Counted from the first letter of the stretch, positions 30,859 to 42,491 are shown. The stretch: DNA of 64,000 bases from Methylotenera sp. (GCA_021732405.1 JAKFVB010000015.1:23828-87827), one strand, 5' to 3'. Numbers and translations: made by a program. The notes: generated by a model not told the origin, from the letters alone.

Positions 30859-32961
30859 ATGTCACACAAAAAAAGTCGTGCAAAAAAATGGTCACGTTAT
30901 TCAAGTGCATGTTTTGTATTGTTATCCTCAAATGCATTTGCTGAATCATCTAATCTTGAAGAAATTCAATCTGAAGATATTTCAATTAAAGAAGTAAAAG
31001 TCACTGCTGTTCGCGAAAATTTAATCGGCATCGCAGATAGCGCAAGTGAAAGTGTGATTAGCAATCAGCGCATCAGTAATGTTCCACTATCTCGCCCTGG
31101 CGAAGTGTTAGAACAAGTGCCAGGCCTGATTGTGAGTCAGCATTCTGGCGACGGCAAAGCCAATCAATATTATCTACGCGGTTTTAATCTGGATCACGGC
31201 ACTGATTTTTCTGTGTGGTTAGATGGCATGCCGCTGAATATGCCGACACATGCGCACGGCCAAGGTTATATTGATTCTAATTGGTTAATGCCAGAACTGA
31301 TTGATAGTTTGGAGTTTAAAAAAGGCGCTTATCATGCGGAACAAGGTGACTTTTCCGCGGCTGGCTCAACACATTTGCATTATGCCAAAACATTACCGCA
31401 ATCCATCGCAAAACTCACCTTAGGCAGTTATGGCTTTCAACGTTTGTTTAACGCTGGCTCGCAAAGTCTTGCAGATGGTCAATTTTTATATGCCGTAGAA
31501 GCGCAAGCTTATGATGGCGCTTGGGATAACAGCCAAAATCTCAAAAAATTCAATGGCTTGTTGCGTTACAGCGCTGGCACTGAAGATTATGGATGGAATA
31601 TCACTGCAATGGGTTATGACTCAAAATGGGATGCCACCGACCAAGTGCCAAGACGTGCGATTGACTCTGGTTTGATTAACCGTTTTGGCGCAATCGATGC
31701 CACAGATGGCGGCGAAACCAGCCGATATAGTTTATCTGGGCAATGGAATGAGGGCGTGTGGCAAGCCAACGCTTATGCAATTCATTACAAGTTGGATTTA
31801 TTTTCTAACTTTACTTATTTTTTAGATGACCCAATAAACGGCGACCAATTTGAACAGGCCGACAAGCGCAATATCTTTGGTGGCGCACTCAAGCGTGGTT
31901 TTAACGCCAATATCGCAGGCTTGGAAACCAGCCATCAGATCGGTTTGCAAGGCCGTTATGATGACATTGATAATGTCGGCTTGTATCGCACTGTTGCGCG
32001 CCAGCGCTTAAGTACAACCAGAGAAGATGCGGTAAAACAGGTAAGTGTTGGTTTGTGGTGGCAAGGCAATTGGCAGCTTTTGCCAAGCCTGCGTGCCAGC
32101 ACTGGCTTGCGCGAAGACATCTATAAATTTGATATTGATAGCAACATCGCTGAAAACTCGGGCAAAGCGCATAGTAATATTTTTAGCCCAAAACTGGGTT
32201 TAGCATGGCAAGCATCTAAACAGCACGAGTTTTATGTCAATTGGGGACGTGGTTTTCACAGCAATGATGGCCGCGGCTCAACTATTCGCGTTGATCCCGT
32301 TTCTGGCGACCCAGCTGAAAAAGTGAATCCGCTAGTAAAAGCGACCAGCAAAGAATTAGGCTGGCGCGCTAATCTAATCGGTAATTGGCAAACCACCTTG
32401 GCCTTATTCCAGCTGGATATTGATTCTGAATTGTTATTTATCGGCGATGCTGGCGTTACGGAAGCCAGCCGACCTAGCCGCAGAGTGGGTTTGGAATGGA
32501 CAAACTATATTCCAATCAATAGCTGGAGTTATATTGATGCCGACTTTGCCATCGCACGAGCGCGCTTTAAAGATTCAGATACGGTGGGTGACTATATTCC
32601 TGGCTCAATCGCCAAAACGGCTTCTATTGGCATTGCAGTCAATCATCCAAGCGGTTGGTCTGCGTCTACGCGTTTGCGCTATTTTGGACCACGCGCATTG
32701 GTAGAAGATAATAGCGTGAGGTCGAATAGCTCATTGCTGACCAACGCGCGTATTGGCTATCAAATCAGCCCTAAAACCTATTCAAATTTAAAAGTAAGCT
32801 TGGCGTTGGATATATTTAATCTGTTTAATAGCAAGGTATCTGATATTGACTATCTGTATACTTCGCGCTTACAAAATGAATCAGCCGATGGCGTAGAAGA
32901 TGTTCATACACATCCCGCAGAACCTAGAATGGCAAGGCTTAGTTTAGTGCTTAATTATTGA
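30859..32961 (+). CDS. TonB-dependent outer membrane receptor
   Basis: Plug domain PLSRPGEVLEQVPGLIVSQHSGDGKANQYYLRGFNLDHGTDFSVWLDGMPLNMPTHAHGQGYIDSNWLMPELI; C-terminal beta strand RMARLSLVLNY. Confidence 0.92.
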   Translation: MSHKKSRAKKWSRYSSACFVLLSSNAFAESSNLEEIQSEDISIKEVKVTAVRENLIGIADSASESVISNQRISNVPLSRPGEVLEQVPGLIVSQHSGDGKANQYYLRGFNLDHGTDFSVWLDGMPLNMPTHAHGQGYIDSNWLMPELIDSLEFKKGAYHAEQGDFSAAGSTHLHYAKTLPQSIAKLTLGSYGFQRLFNAGSQSLADGQFLYAVEAQAYDGAWDNSQNLKKFNGLLRYSAGTEDYGWNITAMGYDSKWDATDQVPRRAIDSGLINRFGAIDATDGGETSRYSLSGQWNEGVWQANAYAIHYKLDLFSNFTYFLDDPINGDQFEQADKRNIFGGALKRGFNANIAGLETSHQIGLQGRYDDIDNVGLYRTVARQRLSTTREDAVKQVSVGLWWQGNWQLLPSLRASTGLREDIYKFDIDSNIAENSGKAHSNIFSPKLGLAWQASKQHEFYVNWGRGFHSNDGRGSTIRVDPVSGDPAEKVNPLVKATSKELGWRANLIGNWQTTLALFQLDIDSELLFIGDAGVTEASRPSRRVGLEWTNYIPINSWSYIDADFAIARARFKDSDTVGDYIPGSIAKTASIGIAVNHPSGWSASTRLRYFGPRALVEDNSVRSNSSLLTNARIGYQISPKTYSNLKVSLALDIFNLFNSKVSDIDYLYTSRLQNESADGVEDVHTHPAEPRMARLSLVLNY

Positions 32962-33029
32962 GCCTGACTAAAGTAACTGATTAGACTTAACCATAAAATT
33001 CGGTTAAATTTAATGGTTAAGTATCCATA

Positions 33030-33620
33030 TTAAGCAACCAATAAATATCCACCGACTAACACCATTGCCAAAGCCAAACCTTTTTGCAGCCATTTAGCTA
33101 ACTGAATACGTTGCGAATTCAGAGAATCGCCCAGCAATAAACCTGCGCCATGCAATAGCGCGGTGGCGACTAACATGCCAGCTAATGCGGAATAGCTTTG
33201 TTGTGAATGCAGCTCAATTCCGTGCGCCATGCCGTGGAATACCGCAAATATCGCCACGATTCCGATGCGGCTAATGGCTGGAATAGGCAGATTGATCGCC
33301 AATAATAATCCCATTGCCATCACACTGGCGGCGATGGCGGTTTCTACACCGGAAAAAGTGATGCCTGCTAAGCCTAAAATCGCACCTAATGTCATAACGG
33401 ATAAAAATGTAAGCGGTAATTGCCAGCGCGCTTTTCCGCCCAGTTTACTGGCCCAGATACCAATCGCCAGCATCACCAATAAATGATCCCAGCCGGTTAA
33501 TGGATGCATAAAACCTGCATAGGCGCTTGCGAAGTTGTTTCCAACTAAATCGTGTCCAGGATGTGCAGAAACCACACTGGAAAATCCTACTAGCAAAATA
33601 CTTAACACTATTTTTCTCAT
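33030..33620 (-). CDS. ureJ: HupE/UreJ family protein (putative nickel permease)
   Basis: AHPGHDLVGNNFASAYAGFMHPLTGWDHLLVMLAIGIWA; end of the urease operon. Confidence 0.92.
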   Translation of the reverse strand: MRKIVLSILLVGFSSVVSAHPGHDLVGNNFASAYAGFMHPLTGWDHLLVMLAIGIWASKLGGKARWQLPLTFLSVMTLGAILGLAGITFSGVETAIAASVMAMGLLLAINLPIPAISRIGIVAIFAVFHGMAHGIELHSQQSYSALAGMLVATALLHGAGLLLGDSLNSQRIQLAKWLQKGLALAMVLVGGYLLVA

Positions 33621-33651
33621 GATTTTTCCTTAAATGTCACTCGTCAAAAGC

Positions 33652-34314
33652 TTAATCCTGCATCAAACCCTGTTTTTTAATAAATTGCACAATCTCTTCT
33701 AAACCTTGACCCGTTTTCAGGTTAGTAAAAATAAATGGCCGTTCGCCACGCATTTTTTTCGCATCTCTATCCATCACTTCCAACGATGCGCCAACCATTG
33801 GCGCTAAATCTATTTTATTGATAATCAGCAAATCGGATTTTGTGATGCCTGGCCCACCTTTACGCGGTATCTTTTCGCCTGCGGCCACGTCAATTACGTA
33901 AATCGTCAAATCGGATAATTCTGGGCTGAACGTCGCGGCTAGATTATCACCACCACTTTCCACAAAAACGATATCCAAACCAGGAAAGCGTTTGCACAGT
34001 TGCGCAACCGCCTCCAAATTCATCGACGCATCTTCGCGAATAGCGGTGTGCGGACAACCGCCCGTTTCTACGCCAATAATACGTTCTGGCGCCAACGCTT
34101 CATTGCGCGTTAAAAATTCGGCATCTTCTTTGGTGTAGATATCATTCGTCACCACGGCGATATTCAGCTCTTCACGCAAGCGTTTACAAAGTGATAACGT
34201 AAGCGCCGTTTTACCTGAGCCAACTGGGCCGCCGATACCGACACGTAAGGGTTCAACCGATGATTGTGGTGATGAATTTAAATTATCTTGTGATATTTCT
34301 GCGGGTTTATTCAT
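33652..34314 (-). CDS. ureG: Urease accessory GTPase UreG; start set at internal MNKPAEIS
   Basis: [24 protein letters not shown]...[15 protein letters not shown]...[19 protein letters not shown]. Confidence 0.96.
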   Translation of the reverse strand: MNKPAEISQDNLNSSPQSSVEPLRVGIGGPVGSGKTALTLSLCKRLREELNIAVVTNDIYTKEDAEFLTRNEALAPERIIGVETGGCPHTAIREDASMNLEAVAQLCKRFPGLDIVFVESGGDNLAATFSPELSDLTIYVIDVAAGEKIPRKGGPGITKSDLLIINKIDLAPMVGASLEVMDRDAKKMRGERPFIFTNLKTGQGLEEIVQFIKKQGLMQD

Positions 34315-34339
34315 ACTATTTTTATCCGATGTTAATACG

Positions 34340-35053
34340 TTATGACCTAAATAATCGACTGTATTGTGTTTCGTGGCGACACCCAGCAATAGTTAGCCCT
34401 GGTGTAAAGTTGCTGATTTCTGCATCGTCTAAGCACATCGCATCTGCGACGACTTCAGGCAATAATGCGCCTAATTCCAGCAATATCTTCTGCCCTGCAA
34501 CCTGCCCAAGCGGTACTGTTTTCATGGCGGCACTTACTTGATTCTCTACCCAAGACCAAGCGTAAGCATGCAACATATCTTGCGAAGAAATTGTCCATTG
34601 GTGTGTGATGCCAGCATAAACTGTAGGAAAAGCAGGGTTAACTAAATCGTTAATCTTAAGCATAAAATCGCTTGGCAAACTGTCCAAATCGTTTAATAAA
34701 CGGCATAAGGAATAACCCATTTGTCGCGTTTCCGCTAGCGCTTCGCTGGTATCGCGCCCGGCTTGAAAATACGTATCCCAATCTTTTACTGCTGCTAAAT
34801 CATCAACTTGCCATGCTTGATATTGGCGATAAAGCACTGGCAGTTCATATCGGCCTTGATAAATCATCAGCGCATCACTGATCCAAGTTTTGGCACTAGC
34901 TAAATCGCTCACTTCGCCACATTCAATCGCCCATTCAAGCCCTTGCGAATAACTGTAAGCGCCCACGGGCAACATTGGGCTAGCCAATTGCAACAAGCGA
35001 CTTAACGCAATATTTGAGGCTAAATTTTGTGGTTTAGTGTTTTGCGTAAGCAT
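34340..35053 (-). CDS. ureF: Urease accessory protein UreF
   Basis: [27 protein letters not shown]. Confidence 0.94.
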   Translation of the reverse strand: MLTQNTKPQNLASNIALSRLLQLASPMLPVGAYSYSQGLEWAIECGEVSDLASAKTWISDALMIYQGRYELPVLYRQYQAWQVDDLAAVKDWDTYFQAGRDTSEALAETRQMGYSLCRLLNDLDSLPSDFMLKINDLVNPAFPTVYAGITHQWTISSQDMLHAYAWSWVENQVSAAMKTVPLGQVAGQKILLELGALLPEVVADAMCLDDAEISNFTPGLTIAGCRHETQYSRLFRS

Positions 35054-35071
35054 ATTTAATGAATAGTCTAA

Positions 35072-35587
35072 TTAACCGTGTCGGCGTAACCGCGCAGAAG
35101 GTAATCTGGAAAAATTATCTTGAGCATCATGATGCTTGTGTCCGCCACCATAAGCGCCCGCTTCAGGCTCAAATGGCGCGAGCTGGTCAATCGTTGTCAT
35201 GCCAAGCCCGATTAACATTTCTTTCAACACATGGTCTTGCTCTAAACGCAGCCAGCCATCACCTACTTGCAAAGGCACATGCCGATTACCCAAATGGTAA
35301 GCTGCGCACATCAATGCTTGCGGCGTTTCAGCCTTTACATCGGTCACAGGTTGTTCAGCCGCGACGATTTGCACTACTTTACCATTTTCCGCTTTAAGCA
35401 AATCGCCGCCACGCAATATGGTGCCACGATCCAGCATTAACGCAGCTTCGATGCCCGATTTTAATGTCACGCGTAAACGGCTTTTTTGCCTTAAATCGAA
35501 TGGCAATACAAGGTAATCATCAATTGCCGAGGCTGCATTATTCGGTTCTATATTGATTGCGGGTAAACGTTGGGTGATATTCAGCAT
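35072..35587 (-). CDS. ureE: Urease accessory protein UreE; start set at internal MLNITQRL
   Basis: LPFDLRQKSRLRVTLKSGIEAALMLDRGTILRGGD...AAYHLGNRHVPLQVGDGWLRLEQDHVLKEML. Confidence 0.93.
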   Translation of the reverse strand: MLNITQRLPAINIEPNNAASAIDDYLVLPFDLRQKSRLRVTLKSGIEAALMLDRGTILRGGDLLKAENGKVVQIVAAEQPVTDVKAETPQALMCAAYHLGNRHVPLQVGDGWLRLEQDHVLKEMLIGLGMTTIDQLAPFEPEAGAYGGGHKHHDAQDNFSRLPSARLRRHG

Positions 35588-35595
35588 AAATAATA

Positions 35596-37299
35596 TTAAA
35601 ACAAGAAATAACGTTGCGCCATGGGCAAAATACTGGCGGGTTCGCAAACCAATAAAATGCCATCGGCGCGCACGATATACGTTTCCGGGTCTACATCGAT
35701 TTTCGGCATCCAACCATTATGAATCATATCGGCTTTTCTCACCGTACGCGTGCCGCTTACAGGCACTAAGGTTTTATTTAGGCCAAGCGCCTGCACTTCA
35801 GGATTTTTCAATCCCGCTTGCGATACAAAAGTAACAGAGGTTTTTAAGCCGCCGCCATAAGCACCAAACATATGGCGATAATGCACAGGCTGCGGTGTGG
35901 GGATAGACGCATTCGGGTCGCCCATTGCCGCAGCGGCAATCATGCCGCCTTTTAAAATAATAGAAGGTTTGACGCCAAAAAAAGCTGGTCGCCATAGCAC
36001 TAAATCGGCTAGTTTTCCCACTTCAATTGACCCAACCGTATCGGCGATACCATGTGTTAAGGCTGGATTAATTGTATATTTGGCGATATAACGCTTAACG
36101 CGAAAGTTGTCATTGCGCGCAGAATCTTCTGCTAGTGCGCCGCGTTGTACTTTCATTTTATGTGCTGTTTGCCAGGTGCGAATGACCACTTCACCCACAC
36201 GACCCATGGCTTGTGAATCAGACGACATCATCGAAAATGCGCCCAAATCATGCAAAATATCCTCTGCGGCAATGGTTTCGCGGCGAATGCGGCTTTCGGC
36301 GAATGCGATATCTTCTGCAATCGCGGGGTCTAAGTGGTGGCACACCATCAGCATATCTAAATGCTCATCGATGGTATTGACGGTAAATGGTCGCGTTGGA
36401 TTGGTCGATGACGGCAACACATTGGCATAACCAGCGGATTTGATAATATCCGGCGCATGCCCGCCGCCTGCACCTTCTGTATGAAAAGTATGAATGGTGC
36501 GATCTTTGAACGCGGCAATCGTGGTTTCTACAAAGCCGGATTCATTCAAGGTATCGGAGTGAATCGCCACCTGCACGTCCATTTCCTCTGCGACATTCAA
36601 GCAATTATCAATAGCGGCTGGCGTTGTGCCCCAATCCTCATGCAGCTTTAGGCCTATCACGCCTGCTTCGACTTGTTCGCGAATCGGCTCTGGCAAACTG
36701 ACATTGCCTTTGCCTAAAAAACCGAGATTCATCGGGAAAGCATCTGCCGCCTGCAACATGCGATGAATATGCCATGGCCCTGGCGTGCAGGTAGTAGCGA
36801 AAGTACCAGTCGCAGGGCCAGTGCCGCCGCCCAGCATGGTGGTCACGCCAGACATCAGCGCTTCTTCGATTTGTTGCGGGCAGATAAAATGGATATGCGA
36901 ATCGATACCACCCGCCGTCACAATCATGCCTTCACCAGCGATAATTTCGGTACCCGCACCGATAGGAATGGTCACTGCTGGTTGAATATCAGGATTACCC
37001 GCTTTGCCAATGGCAGAAATACGCCCGTTTTTAAGGCCGATATCCGCCTTAACGATGCCCCAATGGTCGATAATCAAAGCATTCGTGATCACGGTATCTG
37101 CTACATCTTTAGCGCACAGCTGACTTTGACCCATGCCGTCACGAATCACTTTGCCGCCACCGAATTTCACTTCTTCGCCGTAGATGGTGAAGTCTTTTTC
37201 TACCTCAATCCATAAATCGGTATCTGCCAAGCGCATTCTGTCGCCAGTGGTTGGCCCGAATATTTCCGCATAGGCGCGTTTATCTATACTGAGGCTCAT
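35596..37299 (-). CDS. ureC: Urease alpha subunit
   Basis: [27 protein letters not shown]...[33 protein letters not shown]. Confidence 0.98.
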   Translation of the reverse strand: MSLSIDKRAYAEIFGPTTGDRMRLADTDLWIEVEKDFTIYGEEVKFGGGKVIRDGMGQSQLCAKDVADTVITNALIIDHWGIVKADIGLKNGRISAIGKAGNPDIQPAVTIPIGAGTEIIAGEGMIVTAGGIDSHIHFICPQQIEEALMSGVTTMLGGGTGPATGTFATTCTPGPWHIHRMLQAADAFPMNLGFLGKGNVSLPEPIREQVEAGVIGLKLHEDWGTTPAAIDNCLNVAEEMDVQVAIHSDTLNESGFVETTIAAFKDRTIHTFHTEGAGGGHAPDIIKSAGYANVLPSSTNPTRPFTVNTIDEHLDMLMVCHHLDPAIAEDIAFAESRIRRETIAAEDILHDLGAFSMMSSDSQAMGRVGEVVIRTWQTAHKMKVQRGALAEDSARNDNFRVKRYIAKYTINPALTHGIADTVGSIEVGKLADLVLWRPAFFGVKPSIILKGGMIAAAAMGDPNASIPTPQPVHYRHMFGAYGGGLKTSVTFVSQAGLKNPEVQALGLNKTLVPVSGTRTVRKADMIHNGWMPKIDVDPETYIVRADGILLVCEPASILPMAQRYFLF

Positions 37300-37604
37300 T
37301 TCAGTGCCCCCATAACTTTACCTGCAAAACCATACACTTTTCGGTCACCTACTAATGCGACTAATTGCACAGTACGCGTTTGGCCAGGCTCAAAACGCAC
37401 AGCGGTTCCTGCGGCGATATCCAGCCTGAAACCGTATGCACGCTTACGCTCAAAAGTTAACGCTTCATTTGTCTCAAAAAAGTGAAAATGTGAACCGACT
37501 TGTATCGGCCTGTCACCTGAGTTCGCCACGTCTATCGTAATCGATTCACGATCCACGTTTAAACTGATTTCGCCCGCTTCGATAAGCATTTCGCCTGGAA
37601 TCAT
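37296..37604 (-). CDS. ureB: Urease beta subunit
   Basis: [46 protein letters not shown]. Confidence 0.97.
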   Translation of the reverse strand: MIPGEMLIEAGEISLNVDRESITIDVANSGDRPIQVGSHFHFFETNEALTFERKRAYGFRLDIAAGTAVRFEPGQTRTVQLVALVGDRKVYGFAGKVMGALK

Positions 37605-37613
37605 GATTTGCCT

Positions 37614-37916
37614 TTAGGGTATTGGATGATGAACAGTAACTAATTTCGTGCCGTCGGGAAAAGTCGCTTCAATTTGAATATCCGGAATCATCTCTGCAAT
37701 GCCTTCCATCACATCATCGCGTGTCAGTAAAGTGGCGCCATAACCCATTAAATAAGCCACAGTTTGGCCGTCACGCGCACCTTCCATAATGGCGGCAGAA
37801 ATATAAGCGATGGCTTCTGGATAATTCAATTTCAGGCCGCGGGCCTTGCGTCTTTCTGCCAGCAGGCCAGCGGTAAAAATCAATAGCTTATCTTTTTCTC
37901 TTGGTGTTAATTCCAT
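37614..37916 (-). CDS. ureA: Urease gamma subunit
   Basis: [50 protein letters not shown]. Confidence 0.97.
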   Translation of the reverse strand: MELTPREKDKLLIFTAGLLAERRKARGLKLNYPEAIAYISAAIMEGARDGQTVAYLMGYGATLLTRDDVMEGIAEMIPDIQIEATFPDGTKLVTVHHPIP

Positions 37917-37969
37917 TGCTTTAATTCCATCGTATTAACTTTTGCCTTTTTAACTTATTGAGTTTAATT

Positions 37970-38863
37970 TTAAGTATTCCAAATGCGCGGTCTGGTGGCT
38001 GAACGGCTTGCATACCATGGCCGTAATAGTTGCCAAAGCCCTTCAAAATAATGCCTTGCTGATTGCGCAGACATGCCGATATAGCGCGCCGAAAACACTT
38101 CTGGTAACGCGCTGACACCAAATTTAGCTGTACTATCGGATGCGTTATCTATTTCAAATTGCTGGCATTGCGCAAATAATTCGGCGGGCACAACGCCTGC
38201 TGCAATCACAAAACTGGCGCTCACCACATTGCTACTTAACCCTATTTTTGAGTGAAAAAATCGGTCATTGGCCTGTAAATGTGCACTTTCTTGCCAAATG
38301 GTTTTATCTACGCGTTTAATCACTAATTTCTGTTTTAATTTACCTGTTTGCCAAGTTTCGCCTTTGGCCTGCCTGCCAAAACACAAGATTTCCCAGCCTG
38401 CATATTTGGCATCTATGCCAAGCTGAATATCCGCCGAAAAGTTGACTATTGAACCATCAAACAAAATATTTTCTTGCGGCAACCACTCTAGGCTGGATTG
38501 ATCAGTCAAATCAAACTGCAAATGCTGGCTGGCTGGTGCCCCGTTCGCTTTATACCATTTGCCTGCACCAGGCGTTGTCAGCAATGCGCTGGCGTTGGCT
38601 TGCATACTCACGTTTAGTATCAGCTCATCACCACCCGCCACGCCGCCCGGCGGATGAATAATAATTCCGTGACATATGCTTTCGCCTTCTGGATACAGCG
38701 TTTTCTGTATCACCAGTGGGCCGCTATGCTGCTTTTTTGCCAGATAACTACGGCCGTTTTTTTCACTAAAATTGAGTATTAAGTTTGCCAGCCAATGTGC
38801 AGGTTTTATCGCATCTGTATGCGTTTGTACATTTGTAGCAACACTTAAATAATCATCATCCAT
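37970..38863 (-). CDS. ureD: Urease accessory protein UreD
   Basis: SEKNGRSYLAKKQHSGPLVIQKTLYPEGESICHGIIIHPPGGVAGGDELIL. Confidence 0.93.
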   Translation of the reverse strand: MDDDYLSVATNVQTHTDAIKPAHWLANLILNFSEKNGRSYLAKKQHSGPLVIQKTLYPEGESICHGIIIHPPGGVAGGDELILNVSMQANASALLTTPGAGKWYKANGAPASQHLQFDLTDQSSLEWLPQENILFDGSIVNFSADIQLGIDAKYAGWEILCFGRQAKGETWQTGKLKQKLVIKRVDKTIWQESAHLQANDRFFHSKIGLSSNVVSASFVIAAGVVPAELFAQCQQFEIDNASDSTAKFGVSALPEVFSARYIGMSAQSARHYFEGLWQLLRPWYASRSATRPRIWNT

Positions 38864-38902
38864 GCCTTATGATGCCACAAAACACTTGCACATTTGCAAC
38901 CA

Positions 38903-39592
38903 TTAAACCGACAAGTAGCCTTTAATTTTTGCAGCATCCACTTCACCCTTTTTGTCTTCATGGATAAATTTGCCTTTATCAATCACGATAATACGGTCGG
39001 CGATTTCCATGGTAAAACTTAACACTTGTTCAGACACAATAATGGTGATTTCGCGCATTTTACGAATCTCGTTCAGCACTTTGGCGATATCTTTAATAAT
39101 CGAAGGTTGAATCCCCTCGGTCGGCTCATCCAAAAGTAGCACTTTAGGATTAGTCACCAACGCACGCGCAATCGCCAGTTGTTGTTGCTGTCCGCCCGAA
39201 AGATTGCCGCCTTTGCGGTGGCGCATGTCATACAACACTGGAAATAGCGCAAAAATATCCTCTGGAATCTGGCGTGTTTTAGATTTCTCTAATCCGGTTT
39301 CGATATTTTCTTGCACTGTCATGCTCGGAAAAATCATGCGGCCTTGCGGCACATAGGCCAAGCCTTTGGCCACACGCTCATAACTATCCGCACCTTGCAG
39401 GTTTTCGCCATCCACAATCGCTTTGCTGCTTTTGCTGGGCAAGATACCCATTAACGATTTAAACAAAGTGGTTTTACCCATGCCATTACGACCCATAATC
39501 GCCAGCGTTTCGTTTTTTTCTGCCTTAAAATTCAAGCCATGAATCACTTGGCTTTGGCCATAACTAACTTGTAAATTTTCAATTTCAATCAT
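38903..39592 (-). CDS. urtE: Urea/amide ABC transporter ATP-binding protein UrtE
   Basis: LSYGQ-like LQVSYGQSQVIHGLNF; GRNGMGKTTLFKSLMG; NLSGGQQQQLAIARAL; LLLDEPTEGIQPSII. Confidence 0.94.
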   Translation of the reverse strand: MIEIENLQVSYGQSQVIHGLNFKAEKNETLAIMGRNGMGKTTLFKSLMGILPSKSSKAIVDGENLQGADSYERVAKGLAYVPQGRMIFPSMTVQENIETGLEKSKTRQIPEDIFALFPVLYDMRHRKGGNLSGGQQQQLAIARALVTNPKVLLLDEPTEGIQPSIIKDIAKVLNEIRKMREITIIVSEQVLSFTMEIADRIIVIDKGKFIHEDKKGEVDAAKIKGYLSV

Positions 39593-39614
39593 GCGAATTC
39601 TCCTAATGGCCCAA

Positions 39615-40358
39615 TTAGTGACCTAAGTACACTTCAATCACTTTTTCGTCTTCCTGCACTTTATCCATCGCGCCTTCAGCCAGAATCTTGCCTTGGTGCA
39701 ACACGGTGACTTTATGCGCGATCTTTTTAACGAATTCCATATCATGCTCAATCACGATCACCGAACGGTTTTTACAGATCTTGTTCAGCAAGTCCGCCGT
39801 TTGGTCGCGCTCTTTCGCACTCATACCAGCGACTGGCTCATCCAGCATCAACAATTCCGGATCTTGCATCAGTAACATACCGATTTCCAGCCACTGTTTC
39901 TGACCATGGCTAAGCAAGGCTGCTTCCATGTCCAGAAAGTTAGTTAACATGATTTCATCGGCAATTTTTTTAACCTGCGAAACGACAGCATCTGAGCGCT
40001 TGAAAAACAAGCTGCCCCACACACCACGGCCTTTTGGATATGAAACCTCTAAATTTTGATATACCGATAAATTCTCATAGATAGAAGGCGTTTGGAATTT
40101 ACGGCCGACACCTGCGCGCACGATTTCATGCTCGGATAGTTTAGTTAGCTCGGTATTCATAAACTTAATAGAGCCAGAAGTGGATTTAGTTTTACCGCAA
40201 ATCAAATCTAAAACTGTTGTCTTACCCGCACCGTTTGGGCCAATCACTACACGCAACTCGTTTTTGTCGATATACATGGTTAAGTTATCAACTGCTTTAA
40301 AGCCATCAAACGATACCGTTAAGTCTTCAATCGCGAGTACAAAGTCTGTATTACTCAT
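39615..40358 (-). CDS. urtD: Urea/amide ABC transporter ATP-binding protein UrtD
   Basis: GPNGAGKTTVLDLICGKTKSTSG; LSHGQKQWLEIGMLLMQDPELLMLDEPVAGMS. Confidence 0.94.
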   Translation of the reverse strand: MSNTDFVLAIEDLTVSFDGFKAVDNLTMYIDKNELRVVIGPNGAGKTTVLDLICGKTKSTSGSIKFMNTELTKLSEHEIVRAGVGRKFQTPSIYENLSVYQNLEVSYPKGRGVWGSLFFKRSDAVVSQVKKIADEIMLTNFLDMEAALLSHGQKQWLEIGMLLMQDPELLMLDEPVAGMSAKERDQTADLLNKICKNRSVIVIEHDMEFVKKIAHKVTVLHQGKILAEGAMDKVQEDEKVIEVYLGH

Positions 40359-41515
40359 GCTTTTACTCCCATCTCTTTAATATCGCTAACCGGCGTTGCT
40401 TTCACTTTTTCTGCAGGTTGAGTATCTGAAAATTTGCGTAGGAATTTAAATCTTTTGGCATATTTATCGTAGATTCCAGCTAAACCATTGGGGAAAAACA
40501 TCACCACCGCAATAAACAAACCGCCCATTAAGAATAACCATAATTCAGGATAGGTTTCAGAGAACACGGTTTTGCCGTAGTTAACCAGCAATGTGCCGTA
40601 AACCGCGCCAATCAAGGACATACGACCACCGACCGCGCAGAAGATCACCATTTCGATGGATGGTACGATGCCGACGAATGACGGTGACATAAAGCCCACT
40701 TGTAGTGTAAACATCGCGCCGCCGACTGCTGAAATCATGGCTGCCACACAGAAGATGAATATTTTGAAATTTGATACATCGTAGCCAGAAAAGCGCACGC
40801 GCTCTTCTTTATCGCGCATCGCTAGTAGCAACATGCCGAATTTACTGTTCAAGATATATTTTGATAACAAGATTGCGCCGATTAACAACGCGCCATTCAC
40901 GTAATAAAGAATGTATTTAGCGCTATCGGTACGTGTATCCCAGCCCAGCATGGTTTTCAGGTCCGTTATACCGTTAACTCCGCCCGTGTAGCCTTGCTGA
41001 CCAACGATTAATATGCTTAAAATTAAGGCAATCGCTTGGGTAATAATCGCAAAGTACACGCCGCCCACGCGGCGTTTAAACATGGCAAAACCAATCAGAT
41101 ACGCAAACAAAGCGGGTATCACCAATATCGCCAATATGGTTAAAGGTAAACTTTCAAACGGGTGCCAAAACCAGGGCAACTCAGTGATTTGGTTCCAGTC
41201 CATAAAGTCTGGAATGCCTGGCGTAGTTTGGATTTTGGTACTGATGGGATCTGAGGCTTCCAGTTTCATAAACATGGCCATACCGTAGCCACCTAAACCA
41301 AAGAAAATGCCTTGGCCTAAACTTAAAATACCGCCGTTACCCCACAACAACACTAAACTCACCGCCACAAAAGCGTAAGTTAAGTATTTACCCACCAGAT
41401 TCAATCTGAAAATATCCACGCCTAGCGGCAACACAACGAATATTAAGGCGGCTAACAATGCAAGTCCGATTGCGCCCTGCTTACCGCCGACTAATTTACT
41501 TAAGGATGCATTCAC
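40355..41515 (-). CDS. urtC: Urea/amide ABC transporter permease UrtC (FmdF-like)
   Basis: Branched-chain-type permease; GNGGILSLGQGIFFGLGGYGMAMFM; order in urtABCDE cluster. Confidence 0.93.
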   Translation of the reverse strand: MNASLSKLVGGKQGAIGLALLAALIFVVLPLGVDIFRLNLVGKYLTYAFVAVSLVLLWGNGGILSLGQGIFFGLGGYGMAMFMKLEASDPISTKIQTTPGIPDFMDWNQITELPWFWHPFESLPLTILAILVIPALFAYLIGFAMFKRRVGGVYFAIITQAIALILSILIVGQQGYTGGVNGITDLKTMLGWDTRTDSAKYILYYVNGALLIGAILLSKYILNSKFGMLLLAMRDKEERVRFSGYDVSNFKIFIFCVAAMISAVGGAMFTLQVGFMSPSFVGIVPSIEMVIFCAVGGRMSLIGAVYGTLLVNYGKTVFSETYPELWLFLMGGLFIAVVMFFPNGLAGIYDKYAKRFKFLRKFSDTQPAEKVKATPVSDIKEMGVKA

Positions 41516-41573
41516 GTTAATTCTCCTGTTCTATTTACTTAATTACTTGCGCGGTAATATATTTAAAACCCGT

Positions 41574-42491
41574 TTATTTACGCAGTTTGGAGGCAAACAA
41601 GCCTTCTGGCTTCATCATCAATATGCCCACGATCACCAGCAAAGTAGAAACCTTGCCCATTGAGCTGGTCATAAAGAACTGAAGGATGGATTGTGCTTGG
41701 GCAATACCGAAAGCTGAAGCAATCGTACCCATCAAACTAGCTGCACCGCCAAATACCACCACCATAAAGCTATCGACAATGTAGAGCGTACCCGTGGTTG
41801 GCCCTGTAGAAGCAATGGTCGTAAACGCTGCACCTGCGATACCTGCAATGCCGCAACCTAACGCAAATGTAATGCGGTCGACTTTCTTAGTATTGATGCC
41901 CACCGCACCTGCCATTACACGATTTTGCACCGTAGCGCGCACCCTTAAACCCCAACGTGAGCGATACATAAAGATATACACACCAGCAGTTACCAATAAA
42001 GCTAATACCATCACAAAAACGCCGTTAATCGGGATATCAATATCCGGTGTGGGTTTGAATGAGCCTAACATCCATTCTGGAAGTTCAGCACTCACCTCTT
42101 TCGCGCCAAAGCTGGAACGAAACGCCTGTTGCATCACCAAGCTCAAACCCCATGTTGCTAACAAGGTATCCAAAGGCCGTTTATACAGATGCCGAATCAT
42201 GATGTATTCAACAAAGTACCCCAGCGCAAAAGCCAGAATAAACGCTAGCACGATGGCGACCAGAAAATAATAATTTACAAATCCATATGTGGCTGCCACT
42301 TTTGACAGCATCACTGTTGTGTACGCGCCTATGGTCATAAACTCACCATGCGCCATGTTAATCACGCCCATCTGCCCAAAAATAATGGCAAGCCCTAACG
42401 CCATCAGCAGCAATACGGTGAACATGCTCAGGCCAGAGAAGCCTTGCATCACCATAATATTGCCCATATCTGCCATTGAATAATCAAACAT
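41574..42491 (-). CDS. urtB: Urea/amide ABC transporter permease UrtB (FmdE-like)
   Basis: LGLAIIFGQMGVINMAHGEFMTIGAY; multi-TM LivH-type. Confidence 0.93.
   Translation of the reverse strand: MFDYSMADMGNIMVMQGFSGLSMFTVLLLMALGLAIIFGQMGVINMAHGEFMTIGAYTTVMLSKVAATYGFVNYYFLVAIVLAFILAFALGYFVEYIMIRHLYKRPLDTLLATWGLSLVMQQAFRSSFGAKEVSAELPEWMLGSFKPTPDIDIPINGVFVMVLALLVTAGVYIFMYRSRWGLRVRATVQNRVMAGAVGINTKKVDRITFALGCGIAGIAGAAFTTIASTGPTTGTLYIVDSFMVVVFGGAASLMGTIASAFGIAQAQSILQFFMTSSMGKVSTLLVIVGILMMKPEGLFASKLRK

Noticed and set aside
36763-37215. 150-aa plus-strand ORF opposite ureC
   Set aside because: Low-quality translation antisense to a highly conserved urease subunit.
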